Origin: JAPKZH01 sp963715635 | GTDB taxonomy: Bacteria > Acidobacteriota > Aminicenantia > Aminicenantales > UBA4085 | Assembly (NCBI GenBank): GCA_963715635.1 | Contig: OY970261.1 | Location: 992,001-1,056,000, forward strand | Direction of reading: 5' to 3' | Length of the DNA: 64,000 nt | Shown: positions 42,289-52,700 of the stretch, piece by piece | Position numbering within the stretch: position 1 is the stretch's first letter | How the letters are laid out: each line of letters begins with the position of its first letter | The notes under the pieces: model-generated | Told to the model about the DNA's origin: nothing | The model's input: only the letters and a program-made list of their open reading frames with translations | Databases searched by the model: none | Position numbers and translations under genes: made by a program

Positions 42289-45200
42289 GTGAAAAAAGTA
42301 TTGATTATTCTTGCCGTGCTGCTGCTGACAGTTTCTTTTGCTGCGGCACAGGTAAGAACAGGAACTCTCTACGGAAAAGTCCTAGACGCAGAAAAGACTC
42401 CTCTTCCGGGCGCTATCGTCACGATCTCCTCGAACATCCTCGCTCCTCTGACAACAATCACGAGCGCGCAGGGCATGTTCAGATTCCCGTCCCTTTCTCC
42501 AGCCGACGACTACCAGATAACGGCTGAGCTGACGGGCTTCAAAAAGGCCAAAAAGACCGGGATCATCATCACCCTCGGGGCGAACGTCGAAATCGACCTG
42601 ACGCTGGAGATCGGGACGATCGAAGAGCAGGTGACCGTCGTCGCCGTGACGCCGGTCGTTGACACCAAAAAGACGTCGGTCGGGGCGAACGTCGGCAAGG
42701 AAGCCATGCAGTCGCTTCCCTCGGCCCGCGACCCCTGGGTCGTCATGCAGTTGGCTCCGGCCATCATGGTCAACCGTGAGAACGTAGGCGGCAACGAGTC
42801 CGGCCAGCAGTCGGGCTTCATCGGCAAGGGAGACGCGTCGTCCGGACAGGGAGTGCGGATTTCGGGCAACCAGGGCGCGAACAACATCTGGGCGGTCAAC
42901 GGCGTCGACATCACAGACCCGGCGGCCCTCGGCGGCTCCGCTCTGTACTATGACTTCGACATGTTCGAAGAGCTGCAAATCCAGACAGGCGGCGCGGCCG
43001 ACGTAGGCATTCAGACCGGGGGTATTGCCCTGAACATGGTCACCCGCCGCGGCGGCAACAGGATGAGCCTGGCCGGCCGCTTCTACCTGACCGACAATTA
43101 CTTCCAGGCAAACAACCTGACGAGCGACCTCACAGCCAAAGGCGTCATAAACACCAACAAGATCCAGACGATCAAGGACTATGGCTTCAACGCCGGCGGC
43201 CCGATCATCAAGGACAAGCTGTGGTGGTGGGGCGCTTACGGCGTCCAGGACATCTGGGTCTACACCATCACGGGAAACAAGGACACGTCGCTGCTTAACA
43301 ACTACAATTTCAAGATCAACGCCCAGCTCCTGGCCAACAACCGCTTCGAAGCCCTGATTACGTCGGGCGCGAAGGAAAAGGTCGGAAGGGATTCGAGCTT
43401 TTCAACGCCCGAAGGCAACCACCAGACGGGCAACTACCACTGGGGCAGCCCGATCGTCAAGCTGCAGGACGAGCACGTCTTCGGCAACGACTTCTTCGTG
43501 TCCCTGAAGTACTCCTTCAACGACGCCGGTTTCATGTGGCGGCCGGTGCCGGACGAACAGGTGCAGTACCCCATTGTCTACGACAATACCCTGGCGAAGT
43601 ACGTCCCCTATAAGTCTGGCATGAATGCAAGCTGGGGCTCCTACGGCGTGTCCCGTCCGCGGAACAACTACCAGGTCCAGGCCACCTACTTCAACGACTC
43701 GCTCCTGGGGATGTCCCACGAAATCAAGGTTGGCGCGGAGTATTCCCACAAGGTCCAGTCCACGGAGGGGAGCAATACCGGCAACATCCAGGGTTTTGAC
43801 ATCAATCGGAATTATTCGAGCCTCCAACTCGACGCTAACGCCGACGGCACGCGGACGGTAGACGAGATGGCCGGCTGGCAGAGGGTTTCGCTCTATCGCC
43901 GCGGCGGCAGCGATGACATCGCCGAGCAGTGGGCCGCCTACATCCAGGACACAATCACCAGGGGCAACTTCACGCTCCAGCTCGGCTTGAGGTTCGACAA
44001 GCAGTGGCCCAGCGCGGGCGCCTATACCAGAGACGCTGTCCTGCCCGGCACCAAGGCCTGGGACGCCGTCTTCGCCCCGGAGGTCTCCGCCGTCCTGGCC
44101 AAAGAGTTGACCGCTATCCAGGTCAATGCCGTTAAGGGCATCGACCAGATCGTCAACGGCGATAACCGGCCCTACCAGTGGAACACCTTCTCACCGCGCA
44201 TCGGCCTAACCTGGGACATCTTCGGCGACGGCAAGACCGTGGCCAAGCTGTCGGCCTCCCAGTACGGCGACATCATGGGCGTCGGCTGGTATAATGCCGC
44301 GCCTTACGGCACCGGCGGTACCATTAACTACTGGTGGAAGGACGCGAACGGCGACAATAAGATGACCTTCAACGAGATGTACTGGGCCTATTCGAGCCGT
44401 CAGGCTGTCGGGGTTCGGTACGTCCCCTATCGCGTCTATGACGACGCGGGCAATCTCAGCGATACGACCATGGCAATGCTCACCGCTCCGGGAGGTATCT
44501 ACGACAGCGACGCCTACTATCAAGGCAACTTCTCGGGCTACGACTTTCTTAACCCGAACACTCCACCCGACTACAAGCGCGGCGTCACGACTTACTTCCA
44601 GGACAGGGATGCCCAATCCTCCAGCCGGACCCGCGAAGTCCTGCTGACCCTCCAACGGGAAATTATCCCCGACCTCTCCGTCGAGCTCGATCTCACCTAC
44701 AGAAAATTCGACGACGGCCAAATCGGATTGAGCTACTACCCGGCGGAGCACAAGGACGAATACCCTAACTACACCGGCCCTGAGGTCATCGACCCGCGGA
44801 CGCCCCCGGCGGGCGGCTGGTATGTCCAAGCCGGGACGATCCCCAGCAGCTACATCATCGGCGGGACATGGGCGCTTGTCGGCGGCCACTGGGTCAACAC
44901 GGGCGGCAAAACCTACTCCTCGGGCGACGCGGCCGGCCGGCCCTACTACCTGCCCGGACCGAACATGCCGACCACGTCCACGCGCTACACGTTGATCCGG
45001 AAGTCCGACAGCTACCACACTTACAAAGGCGTCAACCTCGTCCTGAACAAGAGGCTTTCCCACAAGTGGTTCATGAACGCCTCCGTCACTCTGCAGGCCC
45101 AGAACAGCTACTGGGGCTCCGATTTCTTCAACCCCACCAACCAGTGGTGCCAAGACGGCCAGCCCTACGGCGACTGGGGCGGCGCTGCCAGCGGCAAGGT

Positions 45201-45672
45201 CGCCGCCCTGATGTACACGCGCTGGATGGTCAAGATTAGCGGCCTCTACCAGCTCCCCTGGGGCTTCAACATCTCCGGGACGTTTAACGCCCGCGAAGGC
45301 TGGAAGATCCCCAACTACTTCCGCATCGACAACTACGACGCTCCCAATTACAGCGCCGGCCATTACGTGGACGTCTACAAGCAGAACGACACTAATGACT
45401 CCCTGCCGACGTTCTACAACGTCACCCTCCGGCTCGAGAAGCAAATCAACATCGGAAGCGCCGGTCGCCTCTATCTCATGGTTGACGCCTTCAACCTGCT
45501 CAACTCCAACATGCCCATCCGCTCGTATTCCAAGAATGACGGCTACGACTACTTGCGCAACGTGTCCGGAGTCCCCGAACAGTACAGCAGCTATACGTAC
45601 GTCTACAACGGCACCCTAAACGAAATCCTCAACCCCAGGATCTTGAGGATAGGCGCTCGGTTCGAGTTCTAA
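42289..45672 (+). CDS. Oar-like TonB-dependent outer-membrane receptor
   Basis: A 1127-residue outer-membrane receptor. Signal peptide KKVLIILAVLLLTVSFAAAQ, then a carboxypeptidase-regulatory-like beta-sandwich (GTLYGKVLDAEKTPLPGAIV, about 25-105), a plug (ANNIWAVNGVDITDPAALGG, with FEELQIQTGGAADVGIQTGG) and a long barrel ending in RILRIGARFEF with the terminal Phe of outer-membrane proteins. GTG 42289 stands 7 bases after AAGGAGG. It probably imports or binds oligosaccharides or peptides using TonB energy; the TonB-like protein at 13623 is one candidate partner. A strong terminator follows at 45693. Confidence 0.93.
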   Translation: MKKVLIILAVLLLTVSFAAAQVRTGTLYGKVLDAEKTPLPGAIVTISSNILAPLTTITSAQGMFRFPSLSPADDYQITAELTGFKKAKKTGIIITLGANVEIDLTLEIGTIEEQVTVVAVTPVVDTKKTSVGANVGKEAMQSLPSARDPWVVMQLAPAIMVNRENVGGNESGQQSGFIGKGDASSGQGVRISGNQGANNIWAVNGVDITDPAALGGSALYYDFDMFEELQIQTGGAADVGIQTGGIALNMVTRRGGNRMSLAGRFYLTDNYFQANNLTSDLTAKGVINTNKIQTIKDYGFNAGGPIIKDKLWWWGAYGVQDIWVYTITGNKDTSLLNNYNFKINAQLLANNRFEALITSGAKEKVGRDSSFSTPEGNHQTGNYHWGSPIVKLQDEHVFGNDFFVSLKYSFNDAGFMWRPVPDEQVQYPIVYDNTLAKYVPYKSGMNASWGSYGVSRPRNNYQVQATYFNDSLLGMSHEIKVGAEYSHKVQSTEGSNTGNIQGFDINRNYSSLQLDANADGTRTVDEMAGWQRVSLYRRGGSDDIAEQWAAYIQDTITRGNFTLQLGLRFDKQWPSAGAYTRDAVLPGTKAWDAVFAPEVSAVLAKELTAIQVNAVKGIDQIVNGDNRPYQWNTFSPRIGLTWDIFGDGKTVAKLSASQYGDIMGVGWYNAAPYGTGGTINYWWKDANGDNKMTFNEMYWAYSSRQAVGVRYVPYRVYDDAGNLSDTTMAMLTAPGGIYDSDAYYQGNFSGYDFLNPNTPPDYKRGVTTYFQDRDAQSSSRTREVLLTLQREIIPDLSVELDLTYRKFDDGQIGLSYYPAEHKDEYPNYTGPEVIDPRTPPAGGWYVQAGTIPSSYIIGGTWALVGGHWVNTGGKTYSSGDAAGRPYYLPGPNMPTTSTRYTLIRKSDSYHTYKGVNLVLNKRLSHKWFMNASVTLQAQNSYWGSDFFNPTNQWCQDGQPYGDWGGAASGKVAALMYTRWMVKISGLYQLPWGFNISGTFNAREGWKIPNYFRIDNYDAPNYSAGHYVDVYKQNDTNDSLPTFYNVTLRLEKQINIGSAGRLYLMVDAFNLLNSNMPIRSYSKNDGYDYLRNVSGVPEQYSSYTYVYNGTLNEILNPRILRIGARFEF

Positions 45673-45692
45673 GCGGTATTAGCTGACGCACC

Positions 45693-45732
45693 AAAGCCCG
45701 TCCCGGCCCGAGCCGGGACGGGCTTTTTTTTC
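45693..45732 (+). terminator. intrinsic terminator after the TonB-dependent receptor
   Basis: AGCCCGTCCCGGC, loop CCGA, GCCGGGACGGGCT: perfect 13-bp GC-rich stem followed by TTTTTTT. Located 20 bases after the receptor stop. Confidence 0.95.
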
Positions 45733-45825
45733 GGTTAACGAAGCGAGGAATCTCGTTTATGCTGTCGCCTTAAAATGCTATAATATTGGAGCAACGTTTT
45801 AAGGGAATTTACAGTTTAGAGGAAT

Positions 45826-47958
45826 ATGATGAAAAGACGACGGCTCTGGTTTCTCCCCTTGGTCTTCTTGAGCTTTCTCTTTGTTTTGGGCGAGGTAAAG
45901 ACCGTAGGCCAAAAAATGGAGAAACCAAAGGAAAAAAAAATCGACCAGAGGGCCTTGGAAGCGGCGCTTGCTCCACAATATCAAAAATTCTTGAAGATGA
46001 CGGCTTACATCATTCTGCCCGCTGAAAAAGATGTCTTCCTCTGGCTGACCTCGGACCGCGAAAGGGACCTTTTCATCGATACCTTCTGGAAACAGAGAGA
46101 CCCGACGCCCGGCACATCGGAGAACGAATATAAAGACGACATTGTCAAACGGTTCGATTATGTAAACGATCATTATGGCCGCGGGACGACGCTCGAGGGA
46201 TGGAAGACGGATATGGGCAGAATCTATATGATTCTCGGCCCGCCGACAAACACCGAGAGTTTCGAGGCCAGTCTTGGGCTCGTCCCCTGCATAGCCTGGT
46301 ATTATTACGGCGATACCCGGAAAAATCTTCCTCCATATTTCGGGCTCGTTTTTTTCCAAAAAGGGGGAGCGGGCCCCTTCCGTCTCTACGACCCGTTTTC
46401 GGACGGCCCCTATAGCCTTCTCCAGCACAAGCGCGATATCGATCCCGATGATTATTCCGGGCTCTATGAAAAGATTCTTGATATCGCGCCGACGCTGGCC
46501 GACCTCTCCCTGTCCTTGATTCCCGGAGAGTACAACGCGAATTTCCAGCCTTCGCCCCGCAACAACATCATCATGGCCAACATCCTTGATTCCCCGAAAA
46601 AAGACATCAATCCCAGCTATGCCACTCATTTCCTCGACTACAAAGGCTTCGTCAGCACGGAATATCTGACGAACTATATCGAAACGCAGGGCTTCGCGAC
46701 CTTGATCCAGGACCCCGTCCTCGACATGCGGTTCGTCCATTTTTCGATCGTTCCCCAGAAATTATCCTTAGACTTTTACGATCCGAAGGACCAGTATTAT
46801 TGCGCTTTCAAAGTATCGGTCAGCCTGCGCAAGGGAGATGCCGTCATTTATCAGTACACCAAGGATTTCTCCGTGGAGATCCCTTCGAAAGAATTGGACC
46901 GAACCCAGAAAAACGGGATCGCCATCGAGGATACATTCCCCGTGATCGAGGGGAATTACCAGATGGCCGTCCTTCTCCAAAATACTATCGGCAAAGAGTT
47001 TGGCGTTTATGAAAAAAATATCGGCGTGGCCGAGCTCGGCGACAAGCCGCAAATCGACGGGCCGTTTGTTGGATATAAAATTGATCCCTTTCAAAGCGAT
47101 ATGCATATCCCTTTCAAGCTCGATGATAAAAAGCTCGTCTTTGACCCTAAGATGACGTTCGCCGCCGCTGATGAAATCGATATCCTGTGGTCCGTCCTCA
47201 ATCTATCTCCCGACCTGTGGCGGGAGGGCGAAGTCCAGCTCGTCGTCAAGGGCCAGCGGCCGAAAGAACCCGTTGAAAAAAGCTACCTTTTGAAGCTCAT
47301 GGGCAGCCCTTATCGAAAGATCGTCAGCCTGAGTCACCGTCTTTCGGCGAAAGACTTCAGCCCGGATTATTATGAGCTCAAATTGATTCTGAAGGGAGGA
47401 GACGGCAAAACGATCGATGAGAAAAGTGAGCATTTCGTCATCTCTCCGGAGGCAGCGATCCCTCATCCGATCATCAAAGTCAAAGGACTCGCTCTGTCCA
47501 ATCAATTCTATTATTACTATCAGCTGGCCCACCAATATGACAAGACCAATATCAACGACAAGGCTGAAGCCGCGTTCGCCAAGGCCCTGTCGCTGAATCC
47601 GACTTATAAAGAAGGCATCGTCGAATTCGTCAACTTCCTGATCAAAGCCCAGAAATTCGACCGGGCTCTGGAGCTTATCGAGAGCGTCAAGGACTATGAG
47701 AAAGCCCGCTACGGATACTGGGTGCTCAAAGGATTGGCCCTCATGGGCAAAGCTATGTATGCTGAGGCGATCGCCAGCCTCTTGGAGGGCAACAAGATCT
47801 ACAATAGCGATACGCGATTGCTCAATGCCCTGGGGAACTGCTACGCCCGGACCGATCAAATCAAGCCAGCCCTTGAGGCTTATCGGGCCTCATTGAAACT
47901 GAACCCCAACCAGGAGGACGTCAAAAAAATCGTCCAAGGCCTGGAGAAGTCGGAATAA
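45826..47958 (+). CDS. GWxTD-domain protein with C-terminal TPRs
   Basis: A 710-residue exported protein. An N-terminal signal (RLWFLPLVFLSFLFVLGEV) precedes the GWxTD domain at about 50-190: YIILPAEKDVFLWLTSDRER, FIDTFWKQRDPTPGTSENEY, GWKTDMGRIYMILGPP (the GWxTD motif reads GWKTD) and IAWYYYGD. The middle 300 residues are beta-rich; residues 560-710 are TPR units (AEAAFAKALSLNPTYKEGIV, ALEAYRASLKLNPNQEDV). GWxTD proteins occur in Acidobacteriota, Bacteroidota and relatives; their role is unknown, possibly envelope assembly. Confidence 0.9.
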   Translation: MMKRRRLWFLPLVFLSFLFVLGEVKTVGQKMEKPKEKKIDQRALEAALAPQYQKFLKMTAYIILPAEKDVFLWLTSDRERDLFIDTFWKQRDPTPGTSENEYKDDIVKRFDYVNDHYGRGTTLEGWKTDMGRIYMILGPPTNTESFEASLGLVPCIAWYYYGDTRKNLPPYFGLVFFQKGGAGPFRLYDPFSDGPYSLLQHKRDIDPDDYSGLYEKILDIAPTLADLSLSLIPGEYNANFQPSPRNNIIMANILDSPKKDINPSYATHFLDYKGFVSTEYLTNYIETQGFATLIQDPVLDMRFVHFSIVPQKLSLDFYDPKDQYYCAFKVSVSLRKGDAVIYQYTKDFSVEIPSKELDRTQKNGIAIEDTFPVIEGNYQMAVLLQNTIGKEFGVYEKNIGVAELGDKPQIDGPFVGYKIDPFQSDMHIPFKLDDKKLVFDPKMTFAAADEIDILWSVLNLSPDLWREGEVQLVVKGQRPKEPVEKSYLLKLMGSPYRKIVSLSHRLSAKDFSPDYYELKLILKGGDGKTIDEKSEHFVISPEAAIPHPIIKVKGLALSNQFYYYYQLAHQYDKTNINDKAEAAFAKALSLNPTYKEGIVEFVNFLIKAQKFDRALELIESVKDYEKARYGYWVLKGLALMGKAMYAEAIASLLEGNKIYNSDTRLLNALGNCYARTDQIKPALEAYRASLKLNPNQEDVKKIVQGLEKSE

Positions 47959-48249
47959 ATCATTTGCCGGCGCATTCAAGGGGATGTCATGGCCCCGAAC
48001 GATGCCATGCGCCTTTGATAAAAGAGCCCCTTTGTTACAAAGAAATTCTACAGAATCTTTTAAACGTTAAACAATTTGGTGCGGGTCCTGTCGCCGATCG
48101 ACCCCAGAGTTCTTGCTTAACCTGCCCCCGCTCAATGGACCACCTCTGAAGTGAGATTTTCAAGCATTTGAGCTTGCGCATTCATTAGATTTAAGCGTCT
48201 ACCCCTGATTCTTTCCATGGTCTCAAGGCGCCGTGTCATATCAATCTTA
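47959..48249. other. intergenic region without a recognised gene
   Basis: About 290 bases after the GWxTD gene. No frame with a plausible ribosome site and family resemblance was found. There is a TTTAAACGTTAAA near-palindrome around 48058, and the base composition is mixed. Confidence 0.4.
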
Positions 48250-48381
48250 TCAAGGGCTTCGTGGCAATGTCGGTTCCTTCTGAGTTAGAACCGTGATAAC
48301 AATAGCTATTAGAAGAATGACAAGGATAAGAACGAAAATAAAAAATGGAGAGAGGTATAATCCCTTTTTGGATTTCTTCAT
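48250..48381 (-). CDS. 43-residue single-helix membrane protein
   Basis: A short frame: basic start KKSKKGLYLSP, one long hydrophobic helix (FFIFVLILVILLIAIVITVL) and a polar tail TQKEPTLPRSP, ending in TGA. The positive-inside pattern gives an N-in orientation. The ribosome site (GGGGATAGAAGAA) is weak, and I do not recognise a family, but the charge, helix and tail pattern is unlikely by chance. Confidence 0.5.
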   Translation of the reverse strand: MKKSKKGLYLSPFFIFVLILVILLIAIVITVLTQKEPTLPRSP

Positions 48382-48540
48382 TTCTTCTATCCCCGAAAAA
48401 TAAATTTAATAAATAGGCGTTTGTTCGTTGCAATCGATCGCGATCTGTCCCCTCTGAACACCAACACCATGTTCCCTTGCACGAAAAAATTGTATTCTCA
48501 GCCGATGATCGATGTCAAGAAGGTGAACGAATACTGCGCC

Positions 48541-48569
48541 TTGACAAATAGCGAGCCGGAATTTATTTA
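48541..48569 (+). promoter_or_regulatory. candidate sigma70-type promoter
   Basis: TTGACA at 48541-48546, 17-base spacer, TATTTA at 48564-48569, 35 bases before the start of the small Arg-rich gene at 48605. Confidence 0.6.
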
Positions 48570-48604
48570 TTAAGGTGAAAACCAAGGTTTTTGGGAGGTC
48601 GAGA

Positions 48605-48868
48605 ATGAGAAAGGATACTTGGAGCTGGGACAGGTTGTTCAGGATAGGAAATAGGATAGAGAAAAGAAATTCGAGAAAAATATCAAGGTCTAGCAGAATC
48701 GAAGAAAAGCTGGAAAAACATGACCTCTCACCCAATCGATTTCGACGGCTAAAGGCGCGAACAAGAAGGTTGTCGCGACGTATCGAACGATTGGAGATGC
48801 GGCGTCGAGATATTCTAACGCTCCTCAAAACGAAATGGCTCAATGAAAGAGACCGCATAAACGGATAA
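48605..48868 (+). CDS. small Arg-rich, helical hypothetical protein
   Basis: An 87-residue very basic protein (about a third Arg and Lys). It is predicted mostly helical with heptad-like spacing in the second half (RRLKARTRRLSRRIERLEMR). ATG 48605 is preceded by GGGAGGTCGAGA, a good ribosome site, and a promoter-like sequence is just upstream. It could bind nucleic acid or ribosomes. The ThuA gene starts 4 bases after its stop, so they are probably cotranscribed. No family recognised. Confidence 0.55.
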   Translation: MRKDTWSWDRLFRIGNRIEKRNSRKISRSSRIEEKLEKHDLSPNRFRRLKARTRRLSRRIERLEMRRRDILTLLKTKWLNERDRING

Positions 48869-48872
48869 ACCC

Positions 48873-49658
48873 ATGATCAACACTCCTATCCGCGTCACTG
48901 TCTGGAATGAGTTTATCCACGAGCGGACCGCTGCTCTGCCCAAGGAGATTTATCCCGACGGCATTCACATGGCTCTCGCCGCCGCGCTGCGGGAGCATCT
49001 TGGCGGGGCCGTGGACGTCCGTACGGCAACACTCGACCAGTCCGAGCAGGGCTTGTCCGATGGTGTCCTCGCCCGAACCAACGTCCTCACCTGGTGGGGA
49101 CATGCGGCCCACGACCGGGTGAGCGACGCGATCGTTGACCGAGTTCACCAGCGCGTATTGGAAGGGATGGGGCTTCTGGTGCTTCATTCCGGCCATGCCT
49201 CCAAGATCTTCCGCCGCTTGATGGGGACGAGCTGCATGCTCCGCTGGCGCGAGGCCGCCGAAAAGGAGCGGATCTGGACGATCGACCCCTCACACCCCAT
49301 CGCCGACGGCCTCAGCGGCGAATTTTTCGAACTGCCCCACACCGAAATGTACGGAGAATTCTTCGACATCCCGCATCCGGACGAGCTCGTCTTCATCAGT
49401 TGGTACGAAGGAGGAGAGATCTTCCGCTCGGGCTGTACGTTCCGGCGCGGAAAGGGAAAGATCTTTTACTTTGGACCGGGCCATGAGACCTTTCCCATCT
49501 ATCACGATGCCCGGGTGCGCCGGATCATCGCCAATGCCGTGCGCTGGGCCGCGCCCTGCGGCTCGCCATATTTCGGAGAAGGCCGCCGCATCGAGCCGCC
49601 GCTGAGTCCCATCGCCGCCAAGCACGTGGTTGATGAATCGTTGCACCGCAAGGAGTAA
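48873..49658 (+). CDS. ThuA-domain protein
   Basis: A 261-residue class I glutamine-amidotransferase-fold protein of the ThuA (trehalose utilisation) group. It shows VTVWNEFIHERTAALPKEIY, TNVLTWWGHAAHDRVSDAIV, GMGLLVLHSGHASKIFRRLM, DELVFISWYEGGEIFRSGCT and IFYFGPGHETFPIYHDARVR, in the family order. No signal peptide. It precedes the decayed GH2 gene by 78 bases, consistent with sugar metabolism. The exact reaction of ThuA is not established. Confidence 0.9.
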   Translation: MINTPIRVTVWNEFIHERTAALPKEIYPDGIHMALAAALREHLGGAVDVRTATLDQSEQGLSDGVLARTNVLTWWGHAAHDRVSDAIVDRVHQRVLEGMGLLVLHSGHASKIFRRLMGTSCMLRWREAAEKERIWTIDPSHPIADGLSGEFFELPHTEMYGEFFDIPHPDELVFISWYEGGEIFRSGCTFRRGKGKIFYFGPGHETFPIYHDARVRRIIANAVRWAAPCGSPYFGEGRRIEPPLSPIAAKHVVDESLHRKE

Positions 49659-49736
49659 GGGGAGCAGCAGGGGGAGGGAAAAGAGTCGATATGCCGGGCC
49701 GCAATTAAAGGCGAAGTTTCAAGATGGAGATTCGTC

Positions 49737-52700
49737 ATGAAAGCTTGCAAAATGGCAACGATTATGCTTCTTGCCCTGCTTGCGGCAGCGGGACTGGGGT
49801 CTGTCCAAGATAAGAACATCAGGGATAAGGCCGTTCTCGAACGGATGAACGGCGAATCCGAAATCGCCGTCACGGGCGACTCGCGCGGCCATCTTATAGG
49901 GACCGTCTCGAAAAACAAAGGCGGCATCGGTCTCGTCGGCGAGAGCATGGCCATTGCCGGCGACTCCTGGAACAGGAGCGCAACGACCGGCGAGAACGGC
50001 TTCTTCGTCGTCGCCGTGCCGCTCAACGCACGCGGGAAGATCACGATCGAGTCGGCTGGCCGCAAGCTGATCGTGGATGCGAGCGACCTCCCGCTCCGCC
50101 TTACCGCCCGCCCCACGACGCGCCGCCTTTCGCTCGAAGGCCCTTGGCGGATCCTCATCGACCCGCCAACGAATTGGCAGACGGCTTCGAATTGGCGGGA
50201 GATCGATGTGCCCTCCAACTGGGAGATGAAAGGCTTCCGGGCCGCAAGCGGAACCGCCGTGATGCGCAAAGAATTCAGGCTGCCCCGAAACTGGAAGGGG
50301 AAGCTCGTCAAACTGCGCGCAGACGGCATCTACAGCAAGTGCGAGGCGTGGCTCAACGGCATCCGCATCGGGAGTCATGACGGCGGAGCCACTCCCATCG
50401 AGTTCGACCTGACCGATGCCGCAAAATACGGCGAGCTCAACACGCTCGACGTCTTCATCCGGGCCCGCTCGCACGCCGCCGACATCGATCACATGAGCGT
50501 GTACGCGTACTTCGAGATCGCTGGCATCTGGCGGCCGATCGAGGTGTTTGCCGTCGAGCCGGATCACGTCGCCCGCACTGACTGGAGCGTCGAGTATGAC
50601 AAGGGCTACAAGAACGCGGACCTCATTGTCAATGCCACGGTTGCCAATGCTCAGGCTGCGCCCGTCAAAGACGGAAAGCTCGGCGTGCAGGTGCTGGATC
50701 CGGCCTTGCATTTCGTGAAGATTGAGAGCCGGACGATATCGCTCGGTCCGTGGGGAGAGAAAACTGTCTCGCTGCCGATCCATTTCGACAGCCCCGAGTC
50801 CTGGACGGCCGAACGGCCTCGTCTCTACAGACTCGATGTAACGTTCAACGGGTCGGCCGTCGAGTCGCCGCTGGGTTTCCGGCAGATGGAGGTCCACGGC
50901 CAGAGCTTCACGATTAACGGAAAGGCCGTCAAGCTCTTCGGCGCATGCCTGCATAACGCCGACCCGGTCGTCGGCCGCGCCATCTCCCTGCTGCTTGTCG
51001 AGAAAGACCTCGACCTCATTAAGGGTTGCAATCTCAATGCGATCCGGACATCGCATTACCCGCCCAATCCGCACACGCCCGAATACGCCGACCAGATCGG
51101 GCTCTATATAGAAGACGAGGGACCGGCGTGCTGGTCCGAGACCGACGACCTCCGTGACGTGCCGCTCTACATGGGGATTTACTCCGCCTTCGTGGAGCGA
51201 GAGCGCAACCATCCGTCTGTCGTCTATTGGTCGATGTGCAACGAGAGCCGCTACACCCGGATCTTCCAGATGACGCAACAGTACACAAAAAAAGCCGACC
51301 CCACGAGGCCGTCGAGCGGGACGTACGCGCCCGAGAACGACAAAGCGGACATGGTGGTACACCATCACCCCACGAACCTCAACCACTTCATCCGCGACCA
51401 GGCCGGCGTGCAGAAGCCGGTGTTCATGGACGAGTGCCAGACCGTTTTCCATGGCTGGGGGGACCTGGCCATTTCCCTCGAACTCGACCCAGGCATGCAC
51501 GATTACTGGGTCACCGGCGTTCCCGACGTCATCCGCTCCTGCTTCGGAACAAAAAACCAGGTCGGGACGATGATCTGGGCCTGGGTGGATGATGCGTTCC
51601 AGATCCCCGGTCGCGGCATCGGCTACTGGCGGCGCGACATGATCCCGATCCGCTACGCCGACGGCATTTACGCAGGGCCTGGACACGGGTATGTGGGCGA
51701 CTGTGTCTGGGGAATCGTTGACGGCTGGCGGCGTCCGAGGCCGGAATGGGAGCTGTGCCGGCAGGTCTATTCCCCGATGCAGATCCCGACGGCGCCGCTC
51801 GAGCCCGGCCCGGTGCGCGTTCCCGTATTCAACCAGAACGTATTCGAAAACCTCAATATCTACGAGTGCCGCTGGAAGATCGGCGATAGGGGAGGCGTGG
51901 TCCGCGCCGATGTGCCTCCGCAATCCCACGGCACGATGGCCATTAACGAGGAGGCCGGGCCCGATGAGGTGCTCGAGATGCGTTTCTTCGACGGGGCACG
52001 CCTCGTCAACAGTTTCCGGCTGCCGTTCAAGCCCCATGCGGCGGAGGTGTGGAAAATGGGCGCCCCGGCGGGAACGACGGAAGAGAAGGATATGTATCTC
52101 TCCGGCGCATCGGTCGTTTACCTCCGCGGGGGAAACTATGAGCTTGCATACGACCGTATCAGCGGTGAGCTGATGTAGGGCCTGGCCAGCAATACTCAGG
52201 TTCTCCTCAAGGGACCGGGCCTCCATGTGCTGAAAAGTGAAGCCTAGGCGGGAAATGACCCCGCCGGATGGAAGCTCACGGGTGAGACCCACGGCGAAGG
52301 CCGCCTCAGACTGGAACGGCACGTTCGGCAAGGAATGGAAGGGCGGCTATGAAGTGCGCCTCGACCAGGACGGCAACGCGGAGTTCTCTTATAACTTTAC
52401 CTGTCTCGGCCCGGACCTCTGGGTGCGCGAGCTCGGCCTCAAGTTCGACCTGCCGCTTTCGTTCTCGAAGCTCGAGTGGGAACGGCTGGCCGAATATACG
52501 ATGTATCCGGAGGATTATATCGGCCGCCCGCATGGCGTCGCTCAGGCGCATCCGGTTGTGGCCCAAACCGTTCCCCCGGGCAAACGGCCTTTCTCGCTCG
52601 ACGACCACCCTTGGGGCTCGAACGATTTCCGGAGCTCCAAGCGCAATATCTACTGGGCGTCACTTTCCGGCCCCGGCGGGGGCCTAAGGGTCGTTTCGGA

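Noticed and set aside
44206..45444. Long minus-strand frame opposite the TonB-dependent receptor
   Set aside because: Val/Ala/Arg-rich antisense shadow of a GC-biased gene with no start signal.
52176..52250. Reassigned TAG codon in the GH2 gene
   Set aside because: TAG ends other intact genes here (for example at 7852 and 41983), and a frameshift follows, so decay explains it better.
49719..52331. Long minus-strand frame of 870 codons opposite the GH2 gene
   Set aside because: It mirrors the codon bias of the plus-strand gene, has no recognisable domain, and the plus strand carries clear GH2 motifs.
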